This document shows positions 10,885-23,415 of a DNA stretch of 64,000 nucleotides, in pieces. The position numbers were made by a program, and so were the translations under genes. Below the pieces are notes generated by a model that saw only the letters and a list, made by a program, of their open reading frames with translations, ran no database searches and was not told where the DNA came from. Source of the DNA: Turritopsis dohrnii. Taxonomy: Eukaryota; Cnidaria; Hydrozoa; Anthoathecata; Oceaniidae. The number at the start of each line of letters is the position of its first letter. The stretch's first letter is position 1. Where the stretch lies: contig BQMF02000028.1 of assembly GCA_027922465.2 (NCBI GenBank), positions 992,001 through 1,056,000 on the forward strand, in the 5' to 3' direction.

Positions 10885-12244
10885 AAATATTTCACAGAAA
10901 GTTGTTTCTGATGGTAGGATCCCTTCACACGGTTTTGATGATCTCCCCAACAATAAGCGGAATTTCATATCATTGTTCATTTATATTTCCTTGGAAGTTA
11001 TAACATTTTCGAAGCTTATGATATTTTGACTTCGAAGTGCAATTTACCTTTAAGGTACATAAAGGTCGCGAGCACTATTTTATTTTCCTATTTTAGTATT
11101 CGTAAGTTGTTAAATATTAGTTAAATATTAAGTTAAGTAACTTTTCACCGAGAAAATTTCGCGGATTTCCAGCTATTTTTTCTGGCTTCCGGAAAAGTGA
11201 ACCTTAAAGAATTTCCTCTCGTAGAAGTCAGTCAATTGAAAAAGAGATGCATTGTTATTGGAAATGATGCCTTTAGAGGGAAAATTCTCGATGTTGCTTC
11301 AATCCATGTATCTTACAGGATTTTATGCGTACAAACCTCTCCGACTTTTAATGTACACTACTTTTATCAACTTAGGATATTCACGGCAATAGCTGCTCGA
11401 GACTATTTGCGCTTGCAACTTTCTTTTGACTTTAAATTACTTTACCTATCAGTTTCATTCTAACTTTATCTTTCACAAAAAATCATGAAGATCCATCTTG
11501 TCTAGAATTCGAAGTTGCACTGATTTGAGGCCTTGCATGAAGGTATCTCATACATCACATTGAATTCTTATGAATGGGCGGGGGATTTGACGTATGATTT
11601 TAAGAGTATCCGAAGAGTGTCTCAATATTTTTTGTCAATAATTGTAGATATGCTAGCCCAATGTGGTGAAATGTTATTTTTATATTCATAAAAATTCATA
11701 ATTTCACATATGTAATTATCGCAGGAATTTAATTTCTAATTGGGATACTAATAAATATTAGATATCAATTCTTTATCAAAATTCGGTCCAATTTCATTGA
11801 AAGCTATTAAGTCACTGAAAACAGCAACCCAAAATCACGGAAAGCACATTGTTTCACAGAGTAATTTCCCCCTTAATATTCCTCTTTCATAGTTTCCTTT
11901 TCTAAAAGCTTTTCAAAATCAAATTTCTCTGTCATTGACAATATTTTCTGATTATTGACGGAAAAGAAATGCTGCCTTGTTGCGAAAAGATCCTTTTGCA
12001 TTTTTGCACCTATTTTTGTAAGAGCAAGAAAATCTAATACCGTTTAGAGGGCACAATAACGTATAGGTTTTTGTTATATAACTAACTACCGCTGCAAAAC
12101 AGCCTGTCTGCGAAATGTGTAAACGTGTGTTAACACGGCTGGCTAAAGAGTCATTGAAAAAAGAATTAATTAATGTGGTTGATTGCAAATTAAAAACATA
12201 AAGCCGAATCTTTGCAAGGTGTAAAATGTCACAGTGGCTGATTC

Positions 12245-12588
12245 TAAAGGCCGACCTCCACTCAACAAATTTTATACGAAAAAGTTTAAGCCAGTGTATG
12301 CATTCGCGTGAGTGGATATTGAAAGATCTGCACACATTCATTAGATAATAGAAAGTAATAATAAACATGGTTGCCAACACCATGTACCATATTTGGAATT
12401 TTTAATCGCTTTTGATTGGTTCAAAATGTTCTGATTGCTTCATTATTTTTCTGAGAGCTTTCCCTGTCGCTTGATAGTAGACCACTACTTTCAAACAAAC
12501 GATGTTCCCAGTGACGGTTTTTGCGCATGCGTATTTAATTGTCGTCTGTCCGCACGTACAAAATATGTTGAGTGGAGGTTGGCCTTTA
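12245..12588. mobile_element. MITE with ~22-bp terminal inverted repeats
   Basis: The ends are TAAAGGCCGACCTCCACTCA on the left and the near-perfect inverted copy on the right (…TGAGTGGAGGTTGGCCTTTA). The element is 344 bp, with no coding capacity. No clear target duplication is visible outside the repeats. The core of the repeat (CCTCCACT) is reminiscent of the TTCCACT in the MITE at 46456. Confidence 0.7.
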
Positions 12589-14099
12589 TGGACCAGAAAA
12601 ACACAAGCCAATCAGATTGCATACATTATTCCATTGCAACATTATCCGCCTAGTGGTGATTCGACCTAGCGCATCTACTTTAATGTCAGAAAAAAAGTGA
12701 ATAGAGGAAAATCGAACATTTCAATGGAACTAAAGATCGAGATGTCAATATTGTTTTCTCCTATATTATTGCTTTGCATTATTAGTAATTGTCGAGGAAT
12801 GAAGTATAGACACATCATTAAAATTCAAAATTTCACCACCATTTTTATAAAGTACATAAAACACTATGAAAGCATGAGAAGTTTGGACCAACGCCTTCTT
12901 CCCACTCTCTCTTTTCATAAAACAGTTTTATATCTGGGAGGAAACATTTTAACACCCTGGAAATTAACGCTACGTTTTAAATTTATTAACACGAATTTTC
13001 AAAAACCGCGTAACCCTAGTTAGTTACGTTACAGATTTCCTGTGTGTTTCTACTGTGAGAAAAATGAAAACAAAACAGTAAACATGCAAGATTGTGCAGA
13101 CGCTTTCAAAAATGATTGAGAGATCCTTCCATTGTTTTCTACGCTTTGCTATCTTGCGCTGTTTATCGCATCTGAGGAGCTTAGCGCAAAACCAGTCTTT
13201 CTCATTCAACGAAATAAGAAAAGTGTTTGAATCCCATTTTAAAAACCGTGTCAACCTAGGATAATGAATGTATAGTAAGCTCTTGATAATGCGAGCCTCA
13301 AACTTCAACTGCTCGACAAACATTTATTCTCTTCTTAAAACTTGTTGAGGGATGATTAGTTCGAGCTTTGTAGTTATCGAGATTCCGCTGTATTCAATTC
13401 AAACTGCTGGAAATTGTCCAATTTAAAACAATGGCAATATGAAAGGAAAAGGTTAAAAAATGTTTCCTTCGTGACTATAACTTTTTTTCATAATGAGGAC
13501 GAGACGTTCTATTTCTCGTCCGAAAATCGAAGAAGAATCACAGAAATTATCTTTAGTGTTTAGTTAGATCTTTGGAAAGGGGGAATTGCAAAAACCATGG
13601 TGTGATGTTGCTGTGACCAATATTTAGAATCAGATTATTAGAAACAGTATTTTCTGAAGTCGTGCATTAAGAAGTGGTCAAACGATATGTAAGGCTACCG
13701 AAAATCAGTTTCAGTCATTTTTGCATTGATTTTGAAAAACGAATAAACGAAAAACAAACAAAATCGAAAGTAAGAAAATACGAAGAAAAATGTTTCCGAT
13801 AGAAGAAGCTACACGTATTTTCCTTATTATTAGAGCCTGATTATAGAGGCGGGTTGACCCAGTTAAACATAACAGTTGGGAAGACTAAAGAGATAGCACC
13901 AAGGACTACGAAGAGCGGTTTGCTTTTCAAGTTAACTATTTGTGTGATTGGAAGGAGCCGTTTTCATCTTGTATAAGCAAAATAACTTTTTGGTAATTTA
14001 ATTGCATAAGTTTTAATGCAAAGTAACATAAGGGAAAAGTTAAAATTAACGAGAAGCATTGTGAAGTGGTCATTTATCAAACTGTTTTCGTTATTACAG

Positions 14100-15168
14100 G
14101 ACAAGAAAATACACAAGTGCTCTCAACGGTAGAGAACCTGTGTTTTTTACTGGACAAAACCATATCTGCCAATCGATTGCATTTTCATTGTGGAATCAAG
14201 CTGAAAACTGGCGTTTCATCAAGTTGCTATCAATTATGAGTAACATCAAGAACATCGATAGATGGGTGCAATATGTATGTTTTTACTTTGGATACACACA
14301 TTAGATAGATCTATCTCAATTTTTGTGTACATTTCAACGAACTGCAAACATTTGGGTTGTATGGTTCAAATATTGGGTTTTAATTACATTTCGGGAAAAT
14401 GTTCTCCTATTTTCAAAAGAAATCTGTTCTTTACCTATTTTGTTTAAATATTGTAAATTGATATATTGTATGTCACGAGCGTAAGGAGAGGTATTTTTAT
14501 CACACTTCGTTCCAAAATGTTTAAAATGGATTTTTACTTGTTAATCTTATCGATTGGATATATTATGATTTGTGAACCGAACCGTGTATTGGTACGATAA
14601 AATTTCAAATCTAATTTGAATCAGCTACATTTTTCTCTGCCTACATTTAGACAGAGAGCGGTGGATTAGGCCATAGTGCTGAAGAAGTGAAAAATTCACT
14701 GAAAGTGTCCGACAAAAGAAACCTACAAGAACAGGTTTTGGAATCAGTAGTGAAAGATAAAGGTATTAATAACTAAAGCAGTGTTACATATGATCGTCCA
14801 TTTTACTATTTCTTAAAAATAAAGCATCACAAAAAGCTTGTAAATTGAAAATGTGGTTTGATCTAGCTTTTTTAGATATGGCTGGTATTGCTATGTTGTT
14901 ACGTGTCAACATCGTCTGTTATGATGGCAACCAAACGTCCAGAGAAATTGATGTTGGTACTTCCGGTGACAAGATATTTATCCTATCATTACCGGGTGAA
15001 GGATCTGCATCAATGTGTAAAATGCAATACACATGGAACACTCCCTGTGAAAAAAATCTCTTTTGTACTTCCTGCAAAGATGATGCTCTCACAATGGTTT
15101 GCACTTGTAGATTGCCCTACCATGCAGTCTGTGCTTTAAATCCTGGTCCTGCAGATGCGATGGTCTAA
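14100..15168 (+). CDS. Spliced OTU-like cysteine-protease-like gene fragment
   Basis: Three exons read through: about 14101-14270 (ends before GTATGT), about 14651-14760 (TESGGLGHSAEEVKNSL, acceptor TTTAG, ends before GTATTA) and about 14832-15168 (KMWFDLAFLDMAGIAMLL.., stop at 15166). HICQSIAFSLW resembles the OTU segment with the catalytic Cys, and WFDLAFLDMAGIAMLLRVNIVCY resembles the following OTU helix-strand. The usual Asp before the Cys is absent and no catalytic His is evident. A Cys-rich tail (FCTSC..MVCTC..HAVC) follows. OTU domains occur in some Helitron proteins, and a Helitron copy begins at 15511. The start codon is not identified, so the 5' end is open. Confidence 0.4.
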
Positions 15169-15510
15169 GGCATTTACAGGATAGGTATGTGTTACTTTAT
15201 AATTCTTTAAATAAAAATCCTGGTTTATTTCAAAATGATTTATTGATGTAATCTTTATAGCATGTCCTGGCTTTTTGAAATTGAGAAAGTGCAGAGGCGT
15301 TTAAAATTTTATCAATCGCAGTTGAATGTAAGTACAACGTGTTTATTAGAAATAAGTAGGAAGAACGGTATCTAATGCCTTTCCAAAAAGTCGTCATTCG
15401 CATTTAAACACTTAAATGAATATTGTACAAAGTGCGCAGTTATATATGATAATCCAGTTATTTCAGTTTTAAATTTAATTTGAATTTTGTGTAATAGTTT
15501 TTCAGACACA

Positions 15511-17655
15511 TCTTATTATACTAATTCGCTTTGTGCATCCCACTTTTATTTTAGAGAGTGACATATTTGTTTTTTTTTCACGGTCAAATCCTTCTTATTT
15601 TTTCCCTTTTCGTCGTAAAGCCACGAAGAGGCGAGAACACTTTTTTTGATTTTCCGCGATTAGTATATGCTCCTCCGTTTTGTTATTTTTGGCTTGCGCA
15701 GTGAAAATCAGCCGAAAAACGTCTTTGGAGGAGTGCGAGCAATGCAATGTTAATCGTTCGAAATTTGTCAACGATCATTTCGTGAGCAAGAAACTTCGCG
15801 AAGAAGACGTGTTTCTTTTTGTATACGAATATTTTGATTTAAATTTGATTGTTTTAGGCAGCAAATCGACGAAAGAACTGATGAAGAAACACAGGTTTGT
15901 ATGCACGAAGGTATTGTTATTATTATAAAACGTTTTATTATCGTTTGTTTACAATGAAAAATCATATTTAGATATACAGAAGAAGCGCAGTGAAGTTTTT
16001 AAAAATTAGCTGCAGAAAGATCGAACGAACAAAAGGTATTATTATAAAACTTTTATTTTTGATTAATAAAAGAACAAGTTAGAAACATGTATTTGTATTT
16101 AAATGTAAAATGTTTGTTTACGTTTTAGTTATCAAATATCGCTATACAGAAGAAAGTGTAGTGAAGAAATGCAGAACAAAATGATGTTTATTTACACAGT
16201 AAGGAATGGTTTTAATTTAGTTTTGAAAGATTAAATACTATAGCTTTGAATGGATATCTTATTTTATGAGTTCTTTCGTTTAGTTTATATGCTACTGGAT
16301 GAAAAACGAAGACGAGAGTAATTTGTTTTGGTAACGCGCGCTATTATTATTTTTATAGTCAGCAAAGAAGATTTGATTTGATTTATTTATTTACAGATCA
16401 ATTAAAAATGGTCCCACAGCTATGACTGTTTTCCTTTCTCATGGCTGTGGAAGTAGGGAACGTTACGTTTGATGCTTTGTCTGCATGCCTTTCTGCCAGC
16501 CATTTATGCCTTTTGTTTTGGTTTGCTTAAATATGGTTGCAGTAGTAGTAAGTATTGTAGCTGTTCTTTACTGAAATCTTTTAGGTCAGAAAAGAAAAAG
16601 TGTAGCTATTTATAAACGAAATTATAAATGTATAAATGAAACACATGGTATGTTGAGAAGGTTATTTAAGAAAGAAGCATTGCTGGGTTATATTTTTCTT
16701 CAGTTTATATTTACGGCATTCATTATTTTGTGTTATGTTAATTGCTACATACATACTTGCTAGGTATATAAGTTTAGCATTATGTTTTTATTTGTTGCTT
16801 TTAATATCTTCTGGGTATTCAATTATGGTTTTGGTCAAAGTAGGGCATTTTGTTGTTTCAAATATTTTTACTAATTTGATGTTTGGTTGTGTATGCCAGG
16901 TAAAAGTCTTTATTCTGTTCAGCTCCAGTGTTGAGTTAAGCCGTATTGACTCACAGTATCGGTCCACTTTATAGACCAAATTTTGTTTTTAATTGTTATC
17001 TGTAGGATAAATGCGTACTTGAATTTTCTTTCTTTTTGTTTTTTTCTTTACTTCAATATTGTTATAGCATGATTAGGTTTTCGGTATTACAATCCAAGTA
17101 CTAATTTTTTAGGTAATAATAAAAAAGCATAAAGAAATGGCACTCATGGTTTTAATCATGAAGTTGATGGTTTTGGGAAGAACAGACTATATCATTTCAA
17201 AAATTCATTAATGGTTGCAGTCCAGTAGTAACTTTGGAACAGAAGAAAAAGTTGGAAGGTATCAATTTGTTTTGAATTAACATTTTGTTATGTTTGGTTT
17301 TGTATGTCTGGGTAAACAGTTCTGTGTTATATATAGCACTTTTTTTTATGAACGTTTCTTCTCTTCTGCGTATGAATATATATTCTGAGCCATGTTGCTA
17401 TTTGTTTCTGTTTTAAATTTTCTGAATGTAAGAAATTAATTAAAAAATTAATGCTTGAAAAGAAACTTTTGCAAGAGTTAAATTCTGCGACACAACGCAT
17501 ACTGAACATGGGTGGCGAGCGACGCCACCTGGGATGTTTTTGAGTTGCGATTTATGATTTATTTTTTTGTCATGGGGTACGTACACGGGAATGGTGGATT
17601 TGACCTAATGTTTTCGAAGTTAAGTTCGGTAAAAAGTTTTTACCCGGGATACTAG
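15511..17655 (+). mobile_element. Non-autonomous Helitron, copy 2
   Basis: It starts TCTTATTATACTAATTCGC after A15510 and ends with a GGTAAA..TTTACC-type hairpin (about 17630-17645) plus CTAG (17652-17655) before T17656. It is collinear with copy 1 (3026-5149) over nearly its whole length but clearly diverged. It has no recognisable ORF; frame 15680-15928 is not conserved as coding in copy 1. Confidence 0.85.
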
Positions 17656-17792
17656 TACTGTATACTAATACAGCATGGACAAAAATGATTCTGTCGCTTT
17701 TCAATTACTTTTTTACAATTACTTTTGACGAGTTAACAAAAATCCTTACGATTCCATATAAAAATGAGTGTTGTTGTTATACAATTTAGGTT

Positions 17793-18218
17793 TGGTTTCA
17801 TAATATACTCAATTCTGGATTTGGTAATTTACCGAGAAAACTTGTTGTTCAACTTTGTAGTGGGGATGCTGGAACTACTTTCTGACATCAATAAATTATA
17901 TGATTCAGTTCTCCCAGAGACCACTGTAAGAAAATTTGAGTGATTCTTTGTGAAATAATTGATTATTTTCCCTAATGATACTTAAATAATACTTAGATAT
18001 AGATTAACTGTATGAAGAAGGCTGTCAACGAGACATTTGAAGAGAGTGCATCAATGAAAGATTTGATTCATCAGACATTTCTATTTGATGAAGAAATTAT
18101 AACTAACTGTTTTCTTTTGCCTGAGGTTGTTTGCTCTTTTGATTTATTTAAACACTTTGGGTTGCCTTTTAAATCAAAGAAGCCATTTCTGTTCTTTCAT
18201 AGTTCGTTAAGCATCTGA
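17793..18218 (+). CDS. Two possible exons, unknown protein
   Basis: Exon A (about 17793-17922) follows a TACAATTTAG acceptor, reads FGFIIYSILDLVIY..LPETT and runs into GTAAGA. Exon B follows TTAGATATAG near 18003, reads MKKAVNETFEESASMKDLIHQ.. and stops at 18216-18218. No domain is recognised. They could be the continuation of the OTU-like gene on the other side of the Helitron insertion, as both are on the plus strand, but nothing proves that. Confidence 0.3.
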
Positions 18219-18972
18219 TCATCAATTCCACGGGCTTTAGAGTGACTGACTTAATGGTGGAAAGGACAACGTGGAATATGTCACATGTATAGTTACTTGC
18301 GCTCTTTAATTCAAGAGATGTTACTCAAGAAATGTCACTTGCCTTCTTTTTTATTACGTTGTTTTTTTTTCTCACTAGCAATCCTATGGACCTTTTTCAT
18401 AAATTACAGCTTTGCACATATCGCCTCCTTTCTAAGTTTATGGGTTATTATATGCTCAACCTTAGTAAAAGAATGAAAAATCTTTCCGTGAGGTGTCGTT
18501 TCTCTTTTTAAACAGCGCAAACACCGTTAACATTCGGTGTGAAAACGAGATGTTGCTTGCTGTGGCGTAATTGATGAAAAGTTCTATCACTTGAGCTTTA
18601 GCCGTTGCTTTCGGGTATACTTTACATTGAAATTAAAAGTTGAAACTCGTGCATCCTTTTGAATTGATTGAAAAAATCACTATGTCGGTTTTATCCGGAG
18701 TCGGAAAATGCATGTCTGATTTTCTTGTATTTCTCATCCCTCTTAAAAAGAATTATTAACATTATACTTAGAAGTGGTTATGTCTGTTTGTTTTTTGAAT
18801 TAAAATTAAGGATGTAAGGTTACCCTTATATCACTGATTCGATGCTCGTAAGCTTCAAGTTATCTCGTGATCGTATTAGTTGCTGGATTCCAACACGAAT
18901 CGAAATAACATCACGTCAGAGATGGATTTCTCTGCAATATTAGTTACATATTGATAATGAGGATTGAACACC

Positions 18973-19048
18973 ATGAACTGGTAGCTCAGTTAATAGAGCG
19001 ATAGGACTGGAATTCCCAGGTCATGGGTTCAAATCCCGCCTGGTTTGG
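18973..19048 (+). repeat. tRNA-derived SINE head
   Basis: It has a pol III A box (TAGCTCAGTTAATAGAGC, 18982-18999) and a B box (GGTTCAAATCC, 19026-19036) at normal spacing, and it begins AACTGGTAGC. The anticodon arm does not fold properly, so this is a SINE head rather than a working tRNA. It runs directly into one partial unit of the 128/129-bp tandem repeat found at 27421-28010. Confidence 0.7.
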
Positions 19049-19130
19049 AGTATAGAACTAAGGCGGTGGAATATTAGATATAATCGTTCATCCACGGAAC
19101 ATAAGCCACCTCTCGCAAGGTTTTGTGTCT
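19049..19130 (+). repeat. Partial unit of the 128/129-bp repeat, left of the CR1 insertion
   Basis: It shares GGCGGTGGAAT, CGTTCATCCACGGAACATAA and GGTTTTGTGTCT with the array at 27421-28010. It ends at GTGTCT exactly where the array unit resumes (AGAGCCG at 27420), so the CR1 element sits inside the repeat. Confidence 0.75.
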
Positions 19131-19324
19131 TTGACCAAAATGCCAAAACCGAAATGCCAATCGTCATAATGGCGGTCAGGAGTGTGGACGTGTTTGTGGT
19201 CGCTCTAATAATTTGTATTAGCCTTGGTGTTAAAAATCCTTGTTTTGTTACGTTGGATTACTGGAAATCAAGTATTTACTTTGGAGGAAAATTATTTCAT
19301 ATCAAGTCTATGGTCTGGGAACAT

Positions 19325-19372
19325 GGATAAGAGAAATGTTTTTCGTTTTCGACCGTCAAAGTTGAGTCTTAG
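19325..19372 (+). pseudogene. CR1 ORF, first 16 codons before the Gypsy insertion
   Basis: ATG 19325 opens MDKRNVFRFRPSKLS and leads to the five-base target duplication CTTAG (19368-19372). Joined to 24426 the reading continues as CMLLLLCGD without a shift, which shows that this is the start of the CR1 ORF. Confidence 0.7.
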
Positions 19373-19479
19373 TAACCAAAGTTCTTATTAGTTGTAATAT
19401 TTATATACTAAAAGAATGTGGTTATCTAAACGAAAGAATACAAACATAACATAATGTCATTAAACGCATAGTCTCTACA
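19373..19479 (-). repeat. Gypsy 3' LTR
   Basis: On the minus strand it begins TGTAGAGACTATGCG and matches the 5' LTR at 24310-24420 with few differences. It borders CTTAG on its outer side and the polypurine tract on its inner side. Confidence 0.85.
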
Positions 19480-19603
19480 TCTCCCCCAGATTGCATGTGT
19501 CATGAAGGAGCATCAATCGGCAGTCTATACAACAAGGCACGCGTGGTATTGCGTTCAGTTTTCAGTCTACTTTTGTAGGCCTGGGTTTGATTAGTCAATA
19601 GTT

Positions 19604-20269
19604 CTAACGAGGTTCTGTTCTAGGGACAAATTTTCCGGTCTCGGGTTCATAAATTTTGGCAGGTTGCCGGAGGCAAGAAGTAGACCTGGACTGTGGCGAT
19701 GAAGGCATTACCGTCGCCTTGTCCCCAGAAGAACTAATAGGTGGTGACTGAGGAGATGGTAGTACGTCGGTAGGAGTCGGAGGTTGTTGGAGGCGAGTAA
19801 ACTTGCACTGTGGCGTCAAAGGCATTACCGTCGCCTTGTCTCCAGTGGAACTAAGTGGTGTTGGCTGAGGCTGTGGTGGCACATCTGTAGTGGTCCCAGA
19901 TAGAGCACGATCGTCAATGTCGTCGACGGGTGTACTGTCCATGGGAACAGTACGTTGATGCACCAAGGTGGGCTGGAGAGAGCTTGCGGGAGGTGATACT
20001 GGTTGGGTTGACTCAGATCCGTACAGCAAGTGTGGCTTGCAGCGTCTAAGGAATTGTCGGTTGCGTGTTGTAAGCGTCCTGGTGCCGTTAACCTTTGCCA
20101 CGTATTGGTCATGGTCTTTGACCTCAACAACTATCCCACTGCGATCCCAGCGAGTTGGGTAATTCCCAGTCTGGTTCTGTATAAAGACTGTAGATCCAAC
20201 AGGGAGGAGTGGTAGTGATCGAGTATGTTCATGCAGATCATCGAGTGATTTAACATATCTAGTCTTCAA
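19604..20269 (-). pseudogene. Gypsy integrase C-terminal region
   Basis: The frame starts in the post-catalytic region (LPLLPVGSTVFIQNQ..YPTRWDRSGIVVEV), which has the look of the SH3-like DNA-binding fold at the end of Gypsy integrases. It then becomes a long Pro/Ser/Thr-rich tail with two near-repeats around STGDKATVMPLTPQ and SSGDKATVMPSSPQ. It is separated from the catalytic core (20342-21127) by a frame break. Confidence 0.75.
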
Positions 20270-20341
20270 TGCCTGCTCCTTAAGACGCCATGCTTCTCTC
20301 CAGTGGTCCGCAAATTGCTCATTTCCAAATGTATCGATATC

Positions 20342-21127
20342 TTAATGAATAATAGGTAATGTGTCTCTCAATGGATGACCGAAGAGAATCTCAGCCGGCG
20401 GCAACTGACACCCAGGGTCTGGGGTGTTACCTTGGATAAGTAGAGCTTGCACCATCTTGTCATTATCCAGGTTACCATGATGGTCGACATTATCCATCAG
20501 AAGTCGCTTGGTTGCTTTCACTGCTAACTCTGCTCTACCGTTTGAAGAAGGGAGGTAGCTGGAGGATACGCGGTGCCGGATACCCCATCTTCTGAAGAAA
20601 TCTTTGGTTCCATCAACGCTGAATTCAGGGCCGCAATTGCTAGAAATTTCAACAGGAACACCAAATGTAGCAAATAGTTTCCGGAGAGTGTTGCATAAAA
20701 CGGTGGAGCCAGAGTTGATGGAGCCTTGATGAATCTTTGTTTGTTCAGTCCAGCCCGATAGTCGATCCGCAACAACCAGGTAATACCAATTCTTGAAGAA
20801 GAAGTAGTCGGCACAAACAGCCTCAAAGGGAGTTGTAGGAATCTGGGGCTCGTAAGGTGGTAAATGAGGTTGAGATGGGGCAATCCTGTTGCAGTGTGTA
20901 CAAGCATCTCTTGTACGTTGGATACAGTGGGTAATTCTAGGCCAATACACTGATCGTCTAGCTCGTCCATTCATAGCCGAGACACTCTGATGAGCAGCGT
21001 GCAAAGATTCCAAGACTTCTCTCTGCAGACATTGAGGTACAACGATACGGTGTTTCATCATGACGACACCATCAATGATGTGGAGATGTTGGTGCTGGTC
21101 CCAAAATTGGTTGAGACGATCAGGCAT
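20342..21127 (-). pseudogene. Gypsy integrase, zinc-binding and catalytic domains
   Basis: The zinc-binding part has HAAHQ and CTHC; the core has the first Asp in VCADYF and the Glu in SNGRAE. The second catalytic Asp of the DDE triad appears replaced by Asn (SSNCGPEF where SSDxGPEF is usual). The stretch ends before the C-terminal fold, which lies in another frame at 19604-20269. The substitution alone would disable strand transfer. Confidence 0.8.
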
Positions 21128-21154
21128 GGCTGATTTGTCATCTGGTATCCCAAA

Positions 21155-21589
21155 CTAGATCAGCTTTATAAGGTCAAGTAGGATCTGATCATGTTGGGTT
21201 TGTTGCTTCACCAGATCCCATGTGATTCTTCTAATTTCCTCCGAACCGTTAGCAGCAATGAGGGTGAGATCGGTTTCCATGTCATCGTCATCGTCATCGG
21301 TGAGTCGTATGCAACATAACGCAGATGATGCCTCAAGATAAGTGTGGGCAGGATGACGAGAAGTTGCATCAGAGAAATGGTTGTCTCTACCAGGGCGTTG
21401 TTCGATGTCGAATCTCCAGAGCAAAAGCAGATTATCACAGCCTTGTGTGAAATTGTGTGTCTGTTCTAATGCCCAGGCAATTGCTAACGCCTCGCCTTCC
21501 ACCGGGCCATAACGTGATTCTGCAGGTTTAAGAAATCTAGAACTGGCAAATGTGATCTTCCAGCCTCTGTCACAGCGCCTAGGTGACAT
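21155..21589 (-). pseudogene. Gypsy RNase H region
   Basis: It begins in the RNase H-like fold (ITFASSRFLKPAESRYGPVEGEALAIAWAL) and ends with the connection WRFDIEQRPGRDNHFSDATSR. The usual ~25 residues containing the TDHKPL segment between CDNLLL and WRFDIE are missing, which indicates an internal deletion. It overlaps the RT frame in a shifted phase at 21484-21589. Confidence 0.8.
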
Positions 21590-23394
21590 CGGTTACAGCC
21601 ACAATGTTTCTGCGAGAGGAAGAAACCTATACCGGTCTTCGAACAGTCTGGGCGCAAACAGGTGCGTCTATTGGGGTCGAAGATCTCAACACCGCTCTTG
21701 ATGGCATTGATCACCTCTGCCTTGGACTTCTGAAAAGCTTTATCGTGGTGCTCGGTCCACAAGAATTTGGTTTTCGGGCTGAGTAATTTCTTGAAAGGAG
21801 CCATGATCTTGGAGAGCTGATCATAATGGGATAGTTGATGAACTAGACCAAACAAAGATCTGACATCTGTGAGTTTTGCTAGTGTAGGGAATTCTTTAAT
21901 TGCAGAAAGAAATTTGCGCAGAGGTTTGATTTCGGTGTCCGTAATCGTAAATTCTGCAAAGTCAACTGTCTTCTTAGAAAACTGGAATTTTTTCTTGTTA
22001 AGGATGACACCCTTATTACCAAGTAGCTCCAGAAAATCCAGCATTCTCCACCAATGCTCCTTGATATCCCTGTCCCACAGTAGTGTATCATCAACACATT
22101 TAGTCTTACGTTCAACATCTGTGATGATCTCAGGGCGGGCATAACCATCGCCAATGGCGAGGAAGCCTTGAGGTGCCATTTGATACCTGTACCTACTCCA
22201 TGGCGTGATGAAAGTGGTGAAGTGATGATATTCTGGTCTAATAGGTACAGAGTGAAAGCCGTTCCACGCGTCTGTGACGGATTTCCAGGTTTGTGGTGGG
22301 ATAGTCTTCGCTTGTTGGAATGGTGGTTTCACATGATGAGTCTCCCGGAGGCAATGTGTATTGAGAGGGGAAAGGTCGACTGTACGTCTCGGGGTGCCAT
22401 CTGCTTTCCGTGCAAGTACCATACAGTGACACCACGCAGAGGGCTCTCCAATCGGCACCTTCTCCAACACTCCCAAGTGAACGTCGTTTTCAAGCTGTTC
22501 TTTAACAGAATCTTGCCAGTGAAGTGGTACTGGAATTGGCGTGTGGACCGCTGAGGGGGTAGTATTAGGGTCAACATGAAGAGATATGGCCGGACCAGTC
22601 ATTCCTGGTAGAGGTTGGTGTGTGCATTGATTGAACGTTGACGACGAAAACCTTTCCATAATCCATTCTTTCATTCTATTGCTGTTCTCTGGTGAACACG
22701 CGAAAGGCAATTTATGTGGACGTGAGGGTGGTTTTGTTCGTTCTGGGCAACCACATGGAGCATATTTGACAGCATCAACTGCAGCCGTTTCAGTAGCTGC
22801 ACCGACACGTGGAAAGTCCATCGATATGACGTCAAGTTGAATAAGGGCCTCTCGGGATAGGTAGAATCTGTTGGTACAGTGACTGACATAGACCATAACA
22901 GCTGCTGATCGTAAAGCTCCGGCTGCAGACTGTCCACTCAAACGGAGGAAGATCGTTCCTTCTACTGGGATTTTCTCTCGATTGGCTGCATAAATCGTGT
23001 GATTAACAGGAACCAGGTCATCCTTTGAGAAACCACAGCGAAGGAAGTCCTGTAGACCCCACAAACATGACTGGACACCGGTGTTAGAGACAGCAGTAAT
23101 GGTGAATGCCTTGATCGATGGTGGTCGTCTGTTTATCCTGATGTAATCCTCAGGCGAAACCTCAACGTTCAACGTCAATGTTGGATGACTCATGGAGTCC
23201 TTCTTGCACCAACCATCTCTGTTATTAAATGAAAGGTGACTTGGTAGAGCCATCTTTTCAATGCTGCTGATGGCGATTGCACCATTTTCAGCGTTGCTAG
23301 ATGGTCTTGACTGGGGGTGTTGCCTCTTCTTATCTAGCTTACCACTTGATTTGTTCAGTCTGACCCAGCACGATAGACAAAGACTACGTTCCAC
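21484..23394 (-). pseudogene. Gypsy protease and reverse transcriptase
   Basis: The protease signature appears as SNTGVQSCLWG, where DTGAQ is expected, so the catalytic Asp is Asn. The RT follows with KADGTPRRTVDLSPLN, the MAPQGF segment and a catalytic CVDD box (YVDD in most relatives), then the RT thumb (LLSPKTKFLWTEHH) and the start of RNase H. The N-terminus follows the gag frame at 23416 with a small gap. Family placement is Gypsy/Metaviridae by domain order. Confidence 0.85.
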
Positions 23395-23415
23395 ATATCT
23401 CTTCTCTCTCCTACT

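Larger units (their letters stand above)
9721..14099. other. Long stretch without a recognised gene
   Basis: Apart from a MITE at 12245-12588 and one possible exon at 10702-10884, the small frames here (for example 10031-10261, 11197-11463, 12697-13023) show no recognisable domains or consistent splice signals. The base composition matches the surrounding AT-rich DNA. Confidence 0.35.

Noticed and set aside
12697..13023. A 108-codon plus-strand frame as a real gene
   Set aside because: No domain, no splice context and composition typical of chance frames in AT-rich DNA.
18981..19040. A functional tRNA gene
   Set aside because: A and B boxes are present, but the anticodon arm does not form a proper 5-bp stem with a 7-base loop, and the element continues into a repeat body, so it is a SINE head.
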